Source: Demequina subtropica
Lineage (GTDB): Bacteria; Actinomycetota; Actinomycetes; Actinomycetales; Demequinaceae
DNA: 64,000 bases
NCBI RefSeq assembly: GCF_000971235.1
Contig: NZ_BBMB01000009.1
Coordinates: 1 to 64,000 of the forward strand
Reading direction: 5' to 3'
Position numbers and translations under genes: made by a program
Part shown: piece by piece, positions 54,270 through 63,246 of the stretch
Layout of the letters: every line of letters starts with the position of its first letter
Position numbering within the stretch: the stretch's first letter is position 1
The notes under the pieces: generated by a model
Database searches by the model: none
Seen by the model: the letters and a program-made list of their open reading frames with translations, nothing else
What the model was told of the DNA's origin: nothing

Positions 54270-55075
54270 TGCCCGCGTGGGGAGCCCACGGGCTCACGGT
54301 CGAACGGGGCGGACGCGCGGCCCTCGCCGACGTCACCCTCACCGTCGAGCCCGGCGAGATCGTCGCGGTCGTGGGCGGCGACGGTGCGGGCAAGACCACG
54401 TTGCTGCGCGCGCTCGCGGGCGCGATCGCCCCGACCTCGGGGGACGTGGCCGCCCCGGCGCTCGAGCGCATCGGCTTCATGCCCACCGCCGCCGGCGTGT
54501 GGCGCGACCTCTCGGTCGACGAGAACATCGCGTTCGTCGCCGCGGCCCACGGGCTGTCCGGCGAGACGCTGCGCGAGCGCCGCGCCGCGCTGCTCGCCGG
54601 CGCCGGCCTCGAGCATGCGACGTCGCGCCTCGCGCGCAACCTCTCGGGCGGCATGCGGCAGAAGCTCGCGTTCTCGCTCGCGATGCTGCACCGGCCCGAC
54701 CTGCTGATCCTCGACGAGCCGTCCACGGGCGTCGACCCGGTCAGCCGCGTCGACCTGTGGCGCATGGTGTCGCTCGCCGCGTCGCAAGGCGCGGCCGTGG
54801 TGATGGCCACCACGTACCTCGACGAGGCCGAGCGTGCCCATCGCGTGATGGTGCTCGACGCGGGCGAGATCCTGCTCGAGGGGGCGCCGGCGCAGGTGCT
54901 CGCGAGCGTCCCCGGCCACGTGGTCGAGTCCGCGGAGCCCGGCGATCCCGGCCGCACGTGGAGACGGGGCCGGCGCTACCGCGTCTGGTCGCCCGACGAG
55001 CCGCCGCACGGCACCGCGCGAGTGGCCGACATCGAGGACGCCGTGGTCGCCGCGGCCATCGCGAAGGGGGCCTGA
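54269..55075 (+). CDS. ABC exporter ATPase, matches the N-half of YbhF
   Basis: The 268-residue protein has Walker A GGDGAGKTT, signature LSGGMRQKL and Walker B LLILDEPSTGVDP. The wording of these motifs resembles the first cassette of YbhF. The ATG shares a base with the permease stop. Confidence 0.85.
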   Translation: MPAWGAHGLTVERGGRAALADVTLTVEPGEIVAVVGGDGAGKTTLLRALAGAIAPTSGDVAAPALERIGFMPTAAGVWRDLSVDENIAFVAAAHGLSGETLRERRAALLAGAGLEHATSRLARNLSGGMRQKLAFSLAMLHRPDLLILDEPSTGVDPVSRVDLWRMVSLAASQGAAVVMATTYLDEAERAHRVMVLDAGEILLEGAPAQVLASVPGHVVESAEPGDPGRTWRRGRRYRVWSPDEPPHGTARVADIEDAVVAAAIAKGA

Positions 55076-55078
55076 GCC

Positions 55079-55936
55079 ATGGCCGAACTGCTCATCCGCG
55101 CGACGGACGTCACGCGTCGCTTCGGGGACTTCACCGCCGTCGACCAGGTATCGCTCACGGTCGAGCCCGGAGAGATCGTCGGCCTGCTCGGCGCGAACGG
55201 CGCCGGCAAGACCACGCTGATCCGCATGATCCTGGGCCTGCTGCCGCCCACCGACGGCCGGCTCGAGCTCATGGGGCGGGCCCCCGATCGCGAGGGTCGC
55301 GCGCGCCTCGGCTACGTGCCGCAGGGGCTGGGGCTGTGGGACGACCTCACGGTCGAGGAGAACCTCGCATTCGTCGACGAGGCGTTCGGCTCGCGCGCGA
55401 CTGCGGTGCCGGAGGCCCTCGCGACCTCGCGCGAGAGCCTCGTCGGGGGCATCGGCCTCGGGCGTCAGCGCCAGCTCGCCTTCGCCGCGGCGCTGGGCCA
55501 CGGGCCCGAGCTGCTCGTGCTCGACGAGCCCACGTCGGGCGTGGACCCGCTGTCCCGCGCACGGCTGTGGGACACCATCCACGAGAGCGCCGACGCCGGC
55601 GCGGGCGTGCTCGTCACCACGCACTACATGCAGGAGGCCGAGCAGTGCGACAGGCTCGTGCTGATGTCGCAGGGGGTCGCGGTGGCGTCCGGGCAGCTCG
55701 CGGACATCGTCGGCGGCACCACTGCGCTCGCGGTGCGCACCGAGCGGTGGCAGGACGCCTTCGCCGCGCTCGACGATGCGGGGGTCCTGGTCATGCTCTC
55801 GGGCACCCATGTGCGCGCGGTCGACGCCTCGGCGGAGCGTGTGCGCGCTGCGCTCGGAGGCCTCGAGGCCGAGCTCGAGGCGGTGCCCGCGACGCTCGAG
55901 GAGGCGATGGTCGCGCGCGAGCGCGCGGCGGCCTGA
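55079..55936 (+). CDS. ABC exporter ATPase, matches the C-half of YbhF
   Basis: The 285-residue protein has Walker A GANGAGKTT and Walker B LLVLDEPTSGVDP, but its signature is GIGLGRQRQLAFAAAL rather than LSGGQ. This atypical form is usual for the second cassette of YbhF-like ATPases. A C-terminal domain of about 60 residues follows. Three bases separate it from the previous ATPase. Confidence 0.85.
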   Translation: MAELLIRATDVTRRFGDFTAVDQVSLTVEPGEIVGLLGANGAGKTTLIRMILGLLPPTDGRLELMGRAPDREGRARLGYVPQGLGLWDDLTVEENLAFVDEAFGSRATAVPEALATSRESLVGGIGLGRQRQLAFAAALGHGPELLVLDEPTSGVDPLSRARLWDTIHESADAGAGVLVTTHYMQEAEQCDRLVLMSQGVAVASGQLADIVGGTTALAVRTERWQDAFAALDDAGVLVMLSGTHVRAVDASAERVRAALGGLEAELEAVPATLEEAMVARERAAA

Positions 55937-55938
55937 GC

Positions 55939-55946
55939 GCATCGTC
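55939..55946 (-). repeat. Copy of the iterated GACGATGC motif
   Basis: GGGGACGATGCGC on the minus strand lies just after the exporter operon. Confidence 0.5.
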
Positions 55947-56010
55947 CCCGGTCCGAAGGCGCATGCGCGCGCGGCGGCGCGTGCGTCCCGGGCCGGCCCC
56001 GCGCGATGCC

Positions 56011-56016
56011 TAGGGT
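56011..56016 (+). promoter_or_regulatory. Leaderless -10 box for the PAP2 gene
   Basis: TAGGGT lies 7 bases before the ATG at 56024. Confidence 0.45.
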
Positions 56017-56023
56017 GGGCCGC

Positions 56024-56830
56024 ATGACTCGACGCATGCGTGCCTCCGACGCGGTGCTCGCGCTGTGGCCCGCGGCGGTGCTCACGGCCGCGGGCGTGGC
56101 GGGATTCGTCGGGCTCCTCGACTGGGTGCGCGAGAACGAGGAACTTGCGCGCGTCGACCAGCCGCTGCTCGAGCTCCTCGCGGACCAACGCTCGCCCGGG
56201 CTCGAGACCTTCTTCTCCGTGGTGTCGTTCGTGGGCGGGCCCGCGGTGCTGCCCGTGGTGGTCGCGCTGATCGCGCTGGTGTGGTGGCGCGTGTCGCGCT
56301 CGTGGTGGGAGCCCGTGCTGCTGGTGGTCGCGATGGTGATGTCCACGGCGCTCACGGTGGTGCTCAAGGCCGTGGTCGGGAGGGACAGGCCGGCGGACGT
56401 CCTCATGGTGGTGCCGGGGGGCGAGTCCTCCGGCTCGTTCCCCTCGGGCCACACGGTCGGCGCGACGACGCTGGTCCTGGTGGTGGGCTACCTGCTCTGG
56501 CATGAGGATGCCGAGGCGTCGTGGGCGCTCACGGGCTGGGTGCTCGCGTCCGCGGCCATCATCGCCGCGGTCGGTGCGGCCCGCCTGTACCTCGGCTACC
56601 ACTTCCTCACGGACGTCATCGCCGGCCTGTGCGTCGCGCTCGCGGTGCTCGGCGTGGTCGTGGGCGCGGAGCGCTGGCACGATCTCTGGCTCGAGCGGCG
56701 CGACCCGCCCGCGCGGCCTCGCGCGCTCGCCGCGGCCGACGAGGACCTCGTATGGATGCGCGACGCGGGCGATGACGGCGACGCGGAGGCGGCGGAGGCC
56801 GAGCGAGGCGTCGAGGGCGACGGCCGCTGA
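56024..56830 (+). CDS. PAP2-family membrane phosphatase
   Basis: The 268-residue protein has six membrane helices and the three PAP2 motifs: KAVVGRDRP (residues 115-123), PSGH (140-143) and R187-H193-D197 (ARLYLGYHFLTDV). It dephosphorylates a lipid phosphate on the outer face, possibly undecaprenyl pyrophosphate or phosphatidate. The 50-residue C-terminal tail is acidic and Ala-rich. Confidence 0.9.
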   Translation: MTRRMRASDAVLALWPAAVLTAAGVAGFVGLLDWVRENEELARVDQPLLELLADQRSPGLETFFSVVSFVGGPAVLPVVVALIALVWWRVSRSWWEPVLLVVAMVMSTALTVVLKAVVGRDRPADVLMVVPGGESSGSFPSGHTVGATTLVLVVGYLLWHEDAEASWALTGWVLASAAIIAAVGAARLYLGYHFLTDVIAGLCVALAVLGVVVGAERWHDLWLERRDPPARPRALAAADEDLVWMRDAGDDGDAEAAEAERGVEGDGR

Positions 56831-56846
56831 GCGGAGCGGTCCCGGC

Positions 56847-56854
56847 GACGATGC
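56847..56854 (+). repeat. Copy of the iterated GACGATGC motif
   Basis: GGCGACGATGCCGCG lies shortly after the PAP2 stop; it is the last copy in the window. Confidence 0.5.
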
Positions 56855-56871
56855 CGCGCAGTGAAGGGCCC

Positions 56872-56942
56872 GAAGACGAAGGTGCCCCGGGAGGTCGGCT
56901 GCGCTGGGGGGCACCGCGGCCGTCCCTCCCGGGGACGTCTTC
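56872..56942. terminator. Long hairpin between convergent genes
   Basis: CCCCGGGAGG (56885-56894) pairs with CCTCCCGGGG (56925-56934), extended by GAAGACG with CGTCTTC on the outside. It lies between PAP2 and the convergent cupredoxin gene and probably stops both transcripts. Nothing else is recognised up to 57082 except TGGGATCGCTCCCA at 57061. Confidence 0.65.
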
Positions 56943-57082
56943 AGCGATCTGGGCCGTTCTCAGGCCCGTCGCATGGTTCAGTGTAGGGCCTGACCATGGT
57001 CACGGCAACGAGGATCGCAACGTTTTTTCCACGCATGTCGCGGCGCCCCTCGCGGCGCCGTGGGATCGCTCCCAGGGGGCGG

Positions 57083-57472
57083 CTACGAGGCGGTGATCTC
57101 GATCTCCATCCCGCGGGTCCGGTGGTCGCCCACCGAGCAGTACAAGGTGTAGGTCCCCGGCTCGAGCGTGACCTCGAACGAGTCGGTCTCGCCGGGCTCG
57201 ATCACGGCCGTCGCGCCGCCAGGGTCGCCCTCGAGCACGAGGTCGTGACCCATGGCGCCGTCGTTCGTGAGCACGAGCTCGACCGGCCCCGCCGGCACAT
57301 CGGTCGCGCTTGCCGCGAAGGCGTACTCCGTCGCGGAGACGTCGACCACCGTGGCGTTCGTCTCAGGGGATGAGACGGAGGGGGCGTCGGCGTCGCCGCC
57401 GCACGCGGACAGCGCTCCGACGAGCGTGAGGACCGCGATCGCGGTCACGGGGCGAGACGGGGACAGGCGCAT
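57083..57472 (-). CDS. Cupredoxin-domain lipoprotein
   Basis: The 129-residue protein has a lipobox (LSAC, Cys24) and a plastocyanin-like domain with copper ligands H76 (MGHDL), C112 and H117 (YCSVGDH) and M122. It is likely an exported copper electron carrier anchored to the membrane. GGAGG lies 5 bases before the ATG at 57472. It is divergent to the peptide transporter. Confidence 0.87.
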   Translation of the reverse strand: MRLSPSRPVTAIAVLTLVGALSACGGDADAPSVSSPETNATVVDVSATEYAFAASATDVPAGPVELVLTNDGAMGHDLVLEGDPGGATAVIEPGETDSFEVTLEPGTYTLYCSVGDHRTRGMEIEITAS

Positions 57473-57515
57473 CGTGACCTCCTGACCGGACCACGGTACG
57501 TCCGCATCGTGGACG

Positions 57516-57537
57516 GTGACCGTAACGATTCGGTCAC
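57516..57537. promoter_or_regulatory. Inverted repeat in the divergent promoter region
   Basis: GTGACCG-N8-CGGTCAC lies between the cupredoxin and peptide transporter genes. It may be a regulator site; the protein is unknown. The rest of 57473-57687 shows no gene. Confidence 0.4.
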
Positions 57538-57687
57538 GCCGTACGGGACGCTCCGCGCCGAAAGTTTCAGGAATGTAAAACATCGCCTCCCGTCCGCGAT
57601 CCGGCCCAGGCGCCGTGCCAGGATCCTTTGCCACGACCGCTGCGCGCTCAGTCGCCGGTCGACACCTGCACAAGGAGGGCAACACCC

Positions 57688-59331
57688 ATGCGGAACCCGT
57701 CCCACCTGCGCCGCGCTGCCGTGGTCTCCGGCATCGCCGTCACGGCGCTGACGCTCGCCGCCTGCTCCGGCGGCGACTCCGACACGGACACCAGCGGCGA
57801 GCCCGCCGACGGCGGCTCGACCAGCGAGGCGCTCATCGTCGGCACCACCGACAAGGTCACCACGCTCGACCCGGCCGGCTCGTACGACAACGGCTCGCTC
57901 GCGGTCCAGACCCAGGTCTTCCCGTACCTGGTCAACACGGACTACAACAGCACCGACGTGGTCCCCGACCTCGCCGAGACCGCCGAGTTCACGTCGCCGA
58001 CCGAGTACACGGTCACGCTCCCCGAGGGCCTCACCTGGGCGAACGGCAACGCGCTCACCTCCTCGGACGTGAAGTTCTCCTTCGACCGCAACCTCGCGAT
58101 CGCGGACCCGAACGGCGCGTCGAGCCTGCTCTACAACCTCGACAGCGTCGAGACGCCCGACGAGACGACCGTGGTGTTCCACCTCAAGACGGCGGACGAC
58201 CAGGTCTTCCCGTTCATCCTCACGAGCTTCCCCGGCGCGATCGTCGACGAGGAGGTCTTCGCGGCCGACGCGATCACGCCCGACGAGGAGATCGTCGCGG
58301 GCAACGCCTTCGCCGGCCCGTACACGATCACCTCGTGGGACTTCAACAAGACCGTCGAGTTCACGCCCAACGAGTCCTACCAGGGCCTGCTCGCAGCCCC
58401 GGTCAACGGCGGCGTGATCCTCAGCTACTTCGCCGAGTCGTCGAACCTCAAGCTCGCCGTCCAGGAGGGCGACATCGACGTGGCGTACCGCTCGCTCTCG
58501 GCGACCGACGTCGAGGACCTCTCGGGCAACGACGCGGTGCAGGTCGTCAACGGCCCCGGCGGTGAGATCCGCTACATCGTGTTCAACTTCGACACGCAGC
58601 CCTACGGCGCGGCGACCCCCGAGGCCGATGAGGCCAAGGCTCTCGCGGTCCGTCAGGCCGTGGCCGACCTGGTCGACCGCGACGCGATCTCGGAGCAGGT
58701 CTACAAGGGCACCTACACGCCGCTCTACTCGTACGTCCCCGAGGGCTTCGCGGGCGCGACCGAGTCGCTCAAGGAGCTCTACGGCGACGGCGCGGGCGCG
58801 CCGGACGCCGACAAGGCGGCCCAGACCCTCGCCGATGCCGGCGTGGAGACGCCGGTCAAGCTGAGCCTGCAGTACAACCCCGACCACTACGGCCCGTCCT
58901 CCGGCGACGAGTACGCCCTGGTCAAGTCGCAGCTCGAGGCCACGGGCCTGTTCGAGGTCGACCTCAAGTCGACCGAGTGGGTCCAGTACTCCGAGGACCG
59001 CACCGCCGACGTCTACCCGGCCTACCAGCTCGGCTGGTTCCCGGACTACTCGGACGCGGACAACTACCTCACGCCGTTCTTCCTCACGGAGAACTTCCTG
59101 GGCAACCACTACTCGAACCCCGACGTGGACGAGATGATCCTCGCGCAGGCCGTCACCACGGACCCCGCCGAGCGCACCTCGCTCATCGAGGAGATCCAGG
59201 ACACCGTCGCGGGCGACCTCTCGACCCTGCCGCTGCTGCAGGGCGCGCAGGTCGCGGTCGCGGGCGCCGACGTCTCGGGCGTCACCCTCGACGCGTCGTT
59301 CAAGTTCCGCTTCGCTCCTCTGACGAAGTAG
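57688..59331 (+). CDS. Oligopeptide/dipeptide-binding lipoprotein
   Basis: The 547-residue family 5 solute-binding protein has a lipobox (LAAC, Cys near residue 26) and conserved ETAEFTSPTEYTVTLPEG and KFSFDRN segments. It captures peptides, or possibly oligosaccharides, outside the membrane for the permeases downstream. AAGGAGG lies 9 bases before the ATG. Confidence 0.9.
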   Translation: MRNPSHLRRAAVVSGIAVTALTLAACSGGDSDTDTSGEPADGGSTSEALIVGTTDKVTTLDPAGSYDNGSLAVQTQVFPYLVNTDYNSTDVVPDLAETAEFTSPTEYTVTLPEGLTWANGNALTSSDVKFSFDRNLAIADPNGASSLLYNLDSVETPDETTVVFHLKTADDQVFPFILTSFPGAIVDEEVFAADAITPDEEIVAGNAFAGPYTITSWDFNKTVEFTPNESYQGLLAAPVNGGVILSYFAESSNLKLAVQEGDIDVAYRSLSATDVEDLSGNDAVQVVNGPGGEIRYIVFNFDTQPYGAATPEADEAKALAVRQAVADLVDRDAISEQVYKGTYTPLYSYVPEGFAGATESLKELYGDGAGAPDADKAAQTLADAGVETPVKLSLQYNPDHYGPSSGDEYALVKSQLEATGLFEVDLKSTEWVQYSEDRTADVYPAYQLGWFPDYSDADNYLTPFFLTENFLGNHYSNPDVDEMILAQAVTTDPAERTSLIEEIQDTVAGDLSTLPLLQGAQVAVAGADVSGVTLDASFKFRFAPLTK

Positions 59332-59340
59332 GGCATCGCG

Positions 59341-59376
59341 CCGATGGGGCAGCCGGACAGCCGGCTGCCCCATCGG
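59341..59376 (+). promoter_or_regulatory. Perfect intercistronic hairpin after the peptide-binding gene
   Basis: CCGATGGGGCAGCCGG pairs perfectly with CCGGCTGCCCCATCGG around a 4-base loop (ACAG), 9 bases after the stop. It is inside the operon, so it probably protects the binding-protein mRNA and reduces downstream expression. Confidence 0.8.
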
Positions 59377-59391
59377 CCTGTCCGTTCCATC

Positions 59392-59409
59392 CCGGGAGCG
59401 CGCTCCCGG
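59392..59409. promoter_or_regulatory. 18-bp perfect palindrome before the permease genes
   Basis: CCGGGAGCGCGCTCCCGG has half-sites like the CebR-type boxes (GGGAGCG/CGCTCCC) but with two extra central bases. It lies 16 bases upstream of the dppB-like ATG. It may be a regulator site or a second hairpin. Confidence 0.5.
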
Positions 59410-59425
59410 AAAAGTGAGGTACCCC

Positions 59426-60520
59426 ATGTCGACGACGACTGACGTCGCCGCGGACGCGGTCTCCGAGCCGCCGCCCGCACTCGCACCCAAGGCCGCCCGT
59501 GGCGGCGGATTCGGACGCTACGTCCTGGTGCGGCTCCTGCTCATGATCCCGACGGTGCTGATCCTCGTGACGCTCGTCTTCTTCCTGATCCGGCTCACCG
59601 GGGATCCGATCACCGCCGCGCTGGGCGGGAGGCTCCCGGCCGATCAGCTCGCCGAGCGGATCCACGAGGCCGGCTACGACCGTCCGCTGATCGTCCAGTA
59701 CCTCGAGTACCTCGGCCAGATCCTCACCCTGGACTTCGGCAACACCATCACCGACAACCAGCCGGTCACGTCCGTGCTCGCGGAGTACGGCGCGGCCACG
59801 CTCGAGCTCGTGACGTACTCGCTCGTCGTCGCGTTCCTCATCGGCATCCCGTTCGGCCTCATCGCCGCCGCCAACCGCGACCGTTGGCCCGACGCGGCGC
59901 TGCGCGTGAGCGCCATCTTCTTCTACGCGACGCCCGTCTTCTTCGCGGGCCTGGTCGCCAAGCTCGTGTTCTCCGTCTGGCTCGGCTGGTTCCCCGTCTC
60001 GGGCCGGGCCGGCGTGCGTACCGAGCTCGCGCTCGGCCGCGACGGCGGGACCGGCATCTACCTCATCGACGCGATCCGCAGCGGCAACGGCGAGTACGTG
60101 TGGGACGTCCTGTCGCACGCGGTGCTGCCCGCGATGACGCTCGGCCTTCTCACCGCCGGCATCTTCCTTCGGCTCGTGCGCACCAACGTCATCGGCACCC
60201 ACAACATGCCCTACATCGACGCCGCACGCTCCCGGGGCGTCAGCGAGTCGCGGCTGATCCGCACGCACGCGTACCGGCCGGCGCTCATCCCGATCATCAC
60301 CGTGATCGGCCTGCAGATCGCCCTCATGCTGGGAGGCGCGGTGCTGACCGAGACCACCTTCGAGTGGCAGGGGCTGGGCTTCCAGCTCGCGAAGTACCTG
60401 CAGGCGCGCGACTTCGTCGCCGTCCAGGGCATCGTGGCGCTCATCGCGATCATCGTCGCCCTCGCCAACTTCATCGTCGACATCATCGCGGCCCTGATCG
60501 ACCCGAGGGTGAGGTACTGA
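59426..60520 (+). CDS. Peptide ABC transporter permease, DppB-like
   Basis: The 364-residue membrane protein has an N-terminal helix after a 30-residue tail and a BPD_transp_1 domain with the EAA-like loop IDAARSRGVSESRLIRTHA. It forms the channel with the next permease. GTGAGG precedes the ATG; a GTG at 59414 is an alternative start. Confidence 0.9.
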   Translation: MSTTTDVAADAVSEPPPALAPKAARGGGFGRYVLVRLLLMIPTVLILVTLVFFLIRLTGDPITAALGGRLPADQLAERIHEAGYDRPLIVQYLEYLGQILTLDFGNTITDNQPVTSVLAEYGAATLELVTYSLVVAFLIGIPFGLIAAANRDRWPDAALRVSAIFFYATPVFFAGLVAKLVFSVWLGWFPVSGRAGVRTELALGRDGGTGIYLIDAIRSGNGEYVWDVLSHAVLPAMTLGLLTAGIFLRLVRTNVIGTHNMPYIDAARSRGVSESRLIRTHAYRPALIPIITVIGLQIALMLGGAVLTETTFEWQGLGFQLAKYLQARDFVAVQGIVALIAIIVALANFIVDIIAALIDPRVRY

Positions 60521-60521
60521 G

Positions 60522-61511
60522 ATGACCACGTCCCGTCTGCTCGGCCGCCTGCCGGTCGTCCACCAGCTGCGCCAGGCCGTCGGCCTGCAGCGCGGCATGC
60601 TCGTCGCCGGGCTCGTGCTCACCGGCGTCTTCCTGGTCCTCGCGGTCCTGGCGCCCGTCCTCGCCCCCTACGGCTACTCGCAGCTCTCCGACGAGTCCGG
60701 GAACTTCGGCGCCCAGCAGGCGCCGTCCGCCGAGCATTGGCTCGGCACCACGGTCGGCGGGTACGACGTGCTCTCCAGGGTGATCTGGGGAGCGCGGACC
60801 GCGCTGCTCGTCATCATCGTCGCGGTGCTGCTGTCGGTGTTCGTGGGCATCCTGCTGGGGCTCGTGTCGGGCTACCTGGGCGGCTGGGTGGACCGCGTGC
60901 TCGTGGTCGTCGCGGACGCGATCTACGCGTTCCCGACCCTGCTGCTCGCCATCGTCGCCGCGATCGCCATCTCTGGCGGCCAGTCCGGCCTGTGGTCGGG
61001 CGTCTTCGCTGCCGCGATCTCGATCACCGTCGTGTTCATCCCGCAGTACTTCCGCGTGGTGCGCGCCGAGGTGGTCCGCGTCAAGGCGGAGGCGTTCATC
61101 GAGTCGGCCAAGGTCATCGGCGCCTCCACCCCGCGCATCATGTTCCGCCACGTCCTGCGCAACTCGACGCGCACCCTGCCCGTGATCGTCACGCTCAACG
61201 CGGCCGAGGCCGTGCTGACGCTGGCGGCGCTGGGCTTCCTGGGACTCGGCATCGAGCCGACCTCCGCGGCGGAATGGGGCTTCGACCTCAACAAGTCCAT
61301 CAGCGACGTCGCCGCGGGGATCTGGTGGACGGCGGTCCCGCCGGGCATCGCGATCGTGCTGGCCGTGCTGGGCATCACGCTCATCGGCGAGAGCCTCAAC
61401 GACCTCGCGGACCCGCGCCTGCGCGCGCGCCGTCGAGGCAAGGGCACGCCGGCCGATGCGGTCGCGCAGTCGGAGCCCGTCGCGCGTGAAGAGCTGGGAG
61501 AGGTGCAGTGA
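60522..61511 (+). CDS. Peptide ABC transporter permease, DppC-like
   Basis: The 329-residue protein has the OppC N-terminal region, HWLGTTVGGYDVLSRVIWGA, and the EAA loop IESAKVIGASTPRIMFRHVL. It starts one base after the DppB stop. Confidence 0.9.
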   Translation: MTTSRLLGRLPVVHQLRQAVGLQRGMLVAGLVLTGVFLVLAVLAPVLAPYGYSQLSDESGNFGAQQAPSAEHWLGTTVGGYDVLSRVIWGARTALLVIIVAVLLSVFVGILLGLVSGYLGGWVDRVLVVVADAIYAFPTLLLAIVAAIAISGGQSGLWSGVFAAAISITVVFIPQYFRVVRAEVVRVKAEAFIESAKVIGASTPRIMFRHVLRNSTRTLPVIVTLNAAEAVLTLAALGFLGLGIEPTSAAEWGFDLNKSISDVAAGIWWTAVPPGIAIVLAVLGITLIGESLNDLADPRLRARRRGKGTPADAVAQSEPVAREELGEVQ

Positions 61512-63166
61512 TGGCAGGCGAGAGCACGAACGCGGTCGAGATCCGCGACCTCAACGTCACCTTCGCGACGGACGGCGGCGACGTGCACGCCGTGCGCGGC
61601 GTGAGCCTCGACGTGCGCCCCGGCGAGGTGCTCGCCATCGTGGGAGAGTCGGGCAGCGGCAAGACCGTCACGGCGCGCACGATCCTGGGGCTGCTGGGTT
61701 CCACCGCGGTCACGAGCGGCGCGGTGGTGGTCTCCGGCACCGACGTGGTCGGTCTCGACGCGTCGGGGCTTCGCCGCCTGCGCGGCGAGAAGGCGGCCAT
61801 GATCTTCCAGGAGCCCTCGATGGCGCTGAACCCCGTGTTCAGCGTCGGCTGGCAGCTCGCGGAGGGCCTGCGCGCGCACGGCCGCATCTCGAAGGCGGAG
61901 GCGAAGGCCAAGGCGGTCGACATGCTCCGGCGCGTCGGGATCCCCGAGCCCGAGCGGCGCGTCAACGACTACCCGCACCAGTTCTCCGGCGGCCAGAAGC
62001 AGCGCATCGTCATCGCGATGGCGCTCGCGATGCAGCCCGCGGTGATCATCGCGGACGAGCCGACCACGGCGCTCGACGTGACCGTGCAGGCCGAGATCCT
62101 CGACCTCCTGCGCCGCCTGCGCGATGAGGAGGGGACCGCGATCGTGCTCATCACCCACAACATGGGCGTGGTGGCGGATCTCGCCGATCGCGTCGCGGTG
62201 ATGCTGCACGGCGAGGTCGTCGAGACCGCGCCCGTCGCGGACATCTTCGACGCGCCTCAGCACGAGTACACGCGGCGCCTGCTCGACGCCGTGCCGCGCC
62301 TCGAGGCGGCCGACCGGCCGCCGCTGCCCGAGCCCGCCGCGGCGCCGCTCGTGGTCGCCAAGGACCTCATCATCGAGTACCCCGGCCGCTTCGGCCGGCG
62401 CTCCACCTTCCGCGCGGTGCACGAGGTCAGCTTCTCGATCGCGCCGGGCGAGGTGCTGGGCCTGGTGGGCGAGTCCGGATCCGGCAAGTCGACCATCGGC
62501 CGCGCGATCGCGGGCCTCACGCCTGTCGCGGGCGGCTCCCTGCAGGTGCTCGGCACGGAGATGCTGGGGGTCAAGGAGCGCGAGTTCCGGCCCAAGCGGC
62601 GCGAGATCGGGTTCGTGTTCCAGGATCCGGCGACCAGCTTCAACCCGCTGCTGACCATCGCGGACAACGTGGCGGAGCCGCTTATCGTCCACGGCCAGGC
62701 GAGGCACGCGGGCGACGCCCGGTCCAAGGTCGATGAGCTGCTCGAGGCGGTGCAGCTGCCGGCGACGTTCGGCGACCGCTACCCGCATGAGCTCTCGGGA
62801 GGCCAGCGTCAGCGGGCGTCGCTCGCCCGCGCGCTCGCGCTCGACCCCAAGCTGCTCATCGCGGACGAGCCGACGTCCGCCCTGGACGTCTCGGTGCAGG
62901 CGCGTGTGCTGGAGCTGTTCATCGAGCTCCAGGAGCGCTTCGGCTTCGCGACGCTGTTCATCAGCCACGACCTCGCGGTGGTGGACATGCTCGCCGACCG
63001 CATCGGCGTGCTGCACCAGGGTCGCCTGGTCGAGGAGGGCACGGGTGCCGAGGTGCTCGGCGCCCCCAAGGACCCCTACACGCAGCGGCTGCTTGCGTCC
63101 CTGCCCGTGCCGGACCCGGCCGAGCAGGCGAAGCGCCGCGAGGAGTGGGCGGCGCTCAGCAGCTGA
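61511..63166 (+). CDS. Fused double ATPase of the peptide transporter, DppDF-like
   Basis: The 551-residue protein contains both ATPases found separately in many transporters. The first has Walker A GESGSGKTV and signature FSGGQKQRI; the second has GESGSGKST and LSGGQRQRA. GGGAGAGG lies 7 bases before the ATG at 61511, which shares a base with the DppC stop; a GTG at 61508 is an alternative. With the three upstream genes it completes the importer. Confidence 0.92.
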   Translation: MAGESTNAVEIRDLNVTFATDGGDVHAVRGVSLDVRPGEVLAIVGESGSGKTVTARTILGLLGSTAVTSGAVVVSGTDVVGLDASGLRRLRGEKAAMIFQEPSMALNPVFSVGWQLAEGLRAHGRISKAEAKAKAVDMLRRVGIPEPERRVNDYPHQFSGGQKQRIVIAMALAMQPAVIIADEPTTALDVTVQAEILDLLRRLRDEEGTAIVLITHNMGVVADLADRVAVMLHGEVVETAPVADIFDAPQHEYTRRLLDAVPRLEAADRPPLPEPAAAPLVVAKDLIIEYPGRFGRRSTFRAVHEVSFSIAPGEVLGLVGESGSGKSTIGRAIAGLTPVAGGSLQVLGTEMLGVKEREFRPKRREIGFVFQDPATSFNPLLTIADNVAEPLIVHGQARHAGDARSKVDELLEAVQLPATFGDRYPHELSGGQRQRASLARALALDPKLLIADEPTSALDVSVQARVLELFIELQERFGFATLFISHDLAVVDMLADRIGVLHQGRLVEEGTGAEVLGAPKDPYTQRLLASLPVPDPAEQAKRREEWAALSS

Positions 63167-63190
63167 CCGACGCCCCTCCCGGCGCATGCA

Positions 63191-63234
63191 GAACGCCCCC
63201 GCCTCCGACCTTCGGGTCGGGGACGGGGGCGTTC
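63191..63234 (+). terminator. Strong terminator with a TTCG tetraloop
   Basis: A stem of about 20 bp (GAACGCCCCCG outer, CCGACC inner) closes on a TTCG loop, with one mismatch and one wobble. It ends the peptide transporter operon and also lies just past the convergent surface-protein gene. Confidence 0.85.
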
Positions 63235-63246
63235 CGCGTGCGGAGG

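Noticed and set aside
57061-57074. TGGGATCGCTCCCA, near match to the CebR-like box
   Set aside because: It lies at the 3' side of the cupredoxin gene between convergent genes, far from any start, so a regulatory role is unlikely.
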